A DNA stretch of 64,000 nt from Paralvinella palmiformis. Lineage: Eukaryota; Annelida; Polychaeta; Terebellida; Alvinellidae. The stretch lies in contig JAODUP010000656.1 of the NCBI GenBank assembly GCA_025642065.1, forward strand, positions 222,501 through 286,500. Reading direction: 5' to 3'. This document shows, piece after piece, positions 63,526 to 64,000 of this stretch. The notes beneath the pieces were generated by a model, which saw only the letters and a program-made list of their open reading frames with translations, searched no databases and was not told the origin of the DNA. Within the stretch, counting starts at the first letter, position 1. Each line of letters begins with the position of its first letter. The position numbers and the translations under genes were made by a program.

Positions 63526-63588
<63 letters not shown>
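63526..63588. repeat. (TA)n microsatellite
   Basis: An uninterrupted TA run of about 60 bp. Confidence 0.95.
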
Positions 63589-63592
<4 letters not shown>

Positions 63593-63958
63593 AGGCGTCA
63601 ATCGGCATTTAAATTTCGAAATCAGATTGCTTCTTAAGAATACTTAAGTATGCATCAGAATACTTGCTTATCTCATGGATAAGCATGTATATCCGGATAA
63701 TCTGTTGTGAGTAATAATACATTGAAACGTGCATTTAGTGGTTTCTTTTACAAATAACCTGAAAAAGCCATTGGATAAAATCCTCAATTTCAAATACAAT
63801 TGACTTTCACTGGGGCATATATAAAACATTTTGAACATATATTTCTATGTATTAAACAAGTATCGTTCTTCACACAATTATAAATATAAACCATATTTAG
63901 CCGTAGTACACATTTCTACTTGTTCTAATTATAAATTATCAACAGCAAAAGTAAAAGT

Positions 63959-64000
63959 AAAAATAATAATAATAATAATTATTATTATTATATAATAATA
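63959..64000. repeat. (AAT)n/(ATT)n inverted repeat at the window end
   Basis: About six AAT units are followed directly by ATT units, a near-perfect inverted repeat that could fold into a hairpin. It is cut by the window edge. Confidence 0.8.

Overview
This is a eukaryotic nuclear window, most likely from a mollusc and probably a gastropod. The DNA is AT-rich. It holds spliced exons with GT/AG borders, dense microsatellites ((TA)n, (CA/GT)n, (CT)n, (ATT)n, (ACTC)n), tRNA-derived SINEs, several LINE families, BEL/Pao and hAT remnants, and lectin genes of the fibrinogen-related (FREP-like) and C-type types that are expanded in molluscs. Nothing prokaryotic is present. Most open frames longer than 60 codons are microsatellite translations or decayed transposon pieces. 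All gene models below were read by eye from splice signals, intron phase and protein similarity remembered from known families; no search was run.

Region 1 (1-9.6 kb, + strand): the 3' part of a many-exon gene for a charged, coiled-coil protein. Thirteen exons keep a continuous frame of about 318 codons to a stop at 9617, including three micro-exons of 9, 12 and 18 nt. Its introns hold two tRNA-derived SINEs and many microsatellites. Region 2 (9.6-18.5 kb): mostly non-coding, with a two-exon coding candidate at 14.17-14.53 kb and a 5'-truncated CR1/L2-like LINE (14.75-16.4 kb, - strand). Region 3 (18.5-28 kb): a transposon pile-up made of a SINE with an (ATT)n tail, a decayed hAT transposase (- strand), a decayed BEL/Pao gag-protease (+ strand), two palindrome-rich elements, a small two-exon gene tail (- strand) and a decayed LINE (+ strand).

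Region 4 (30.5-46.1 kb) is the most interesting part: a lectin cluster. Three gene copies share a signal-peptide exon followed by one exon for a cysteine-rich domain with a 'GGCEE' motif. One copy (32.0-34.3 kb, +) joins it to a fibrinogen-like domain and is a pseudogene. One (41.7-46.05 kb, -) joins it to a C-type lectin domain and looks intact, with four exons, 288 codons and every intron in phase 1. One (37.5-38.2 kb, -) is a broken copy whose shared exon has been invaded by a 12-bp minisatellite. The putative upstream region of the fibrinogen copy (30.6-31.0 kb) is duplicated at 35.3-35.7 kb. The layout recalls the gastropod FREP/CREP scheme of one constant N-terminal module with exchangeable lectin heads, but the N-terminal module does not look like an immunoglobulin domain.

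Region 5 (46-64 kb): mobile-element debris and little else. It contains a LINE RT (47.2-48.5 kb, -), a LINE endonuclease fragment (49.95-50.95 kb, +), a BEL/Pao pol remnant with a SINE nested in it (51.6-54.4 kb, -), a diverged duplication (48.7 and 58.1 kb), a coding-like fragment at 60.9 kb, and otherwise unassigned AT-rich sequence.
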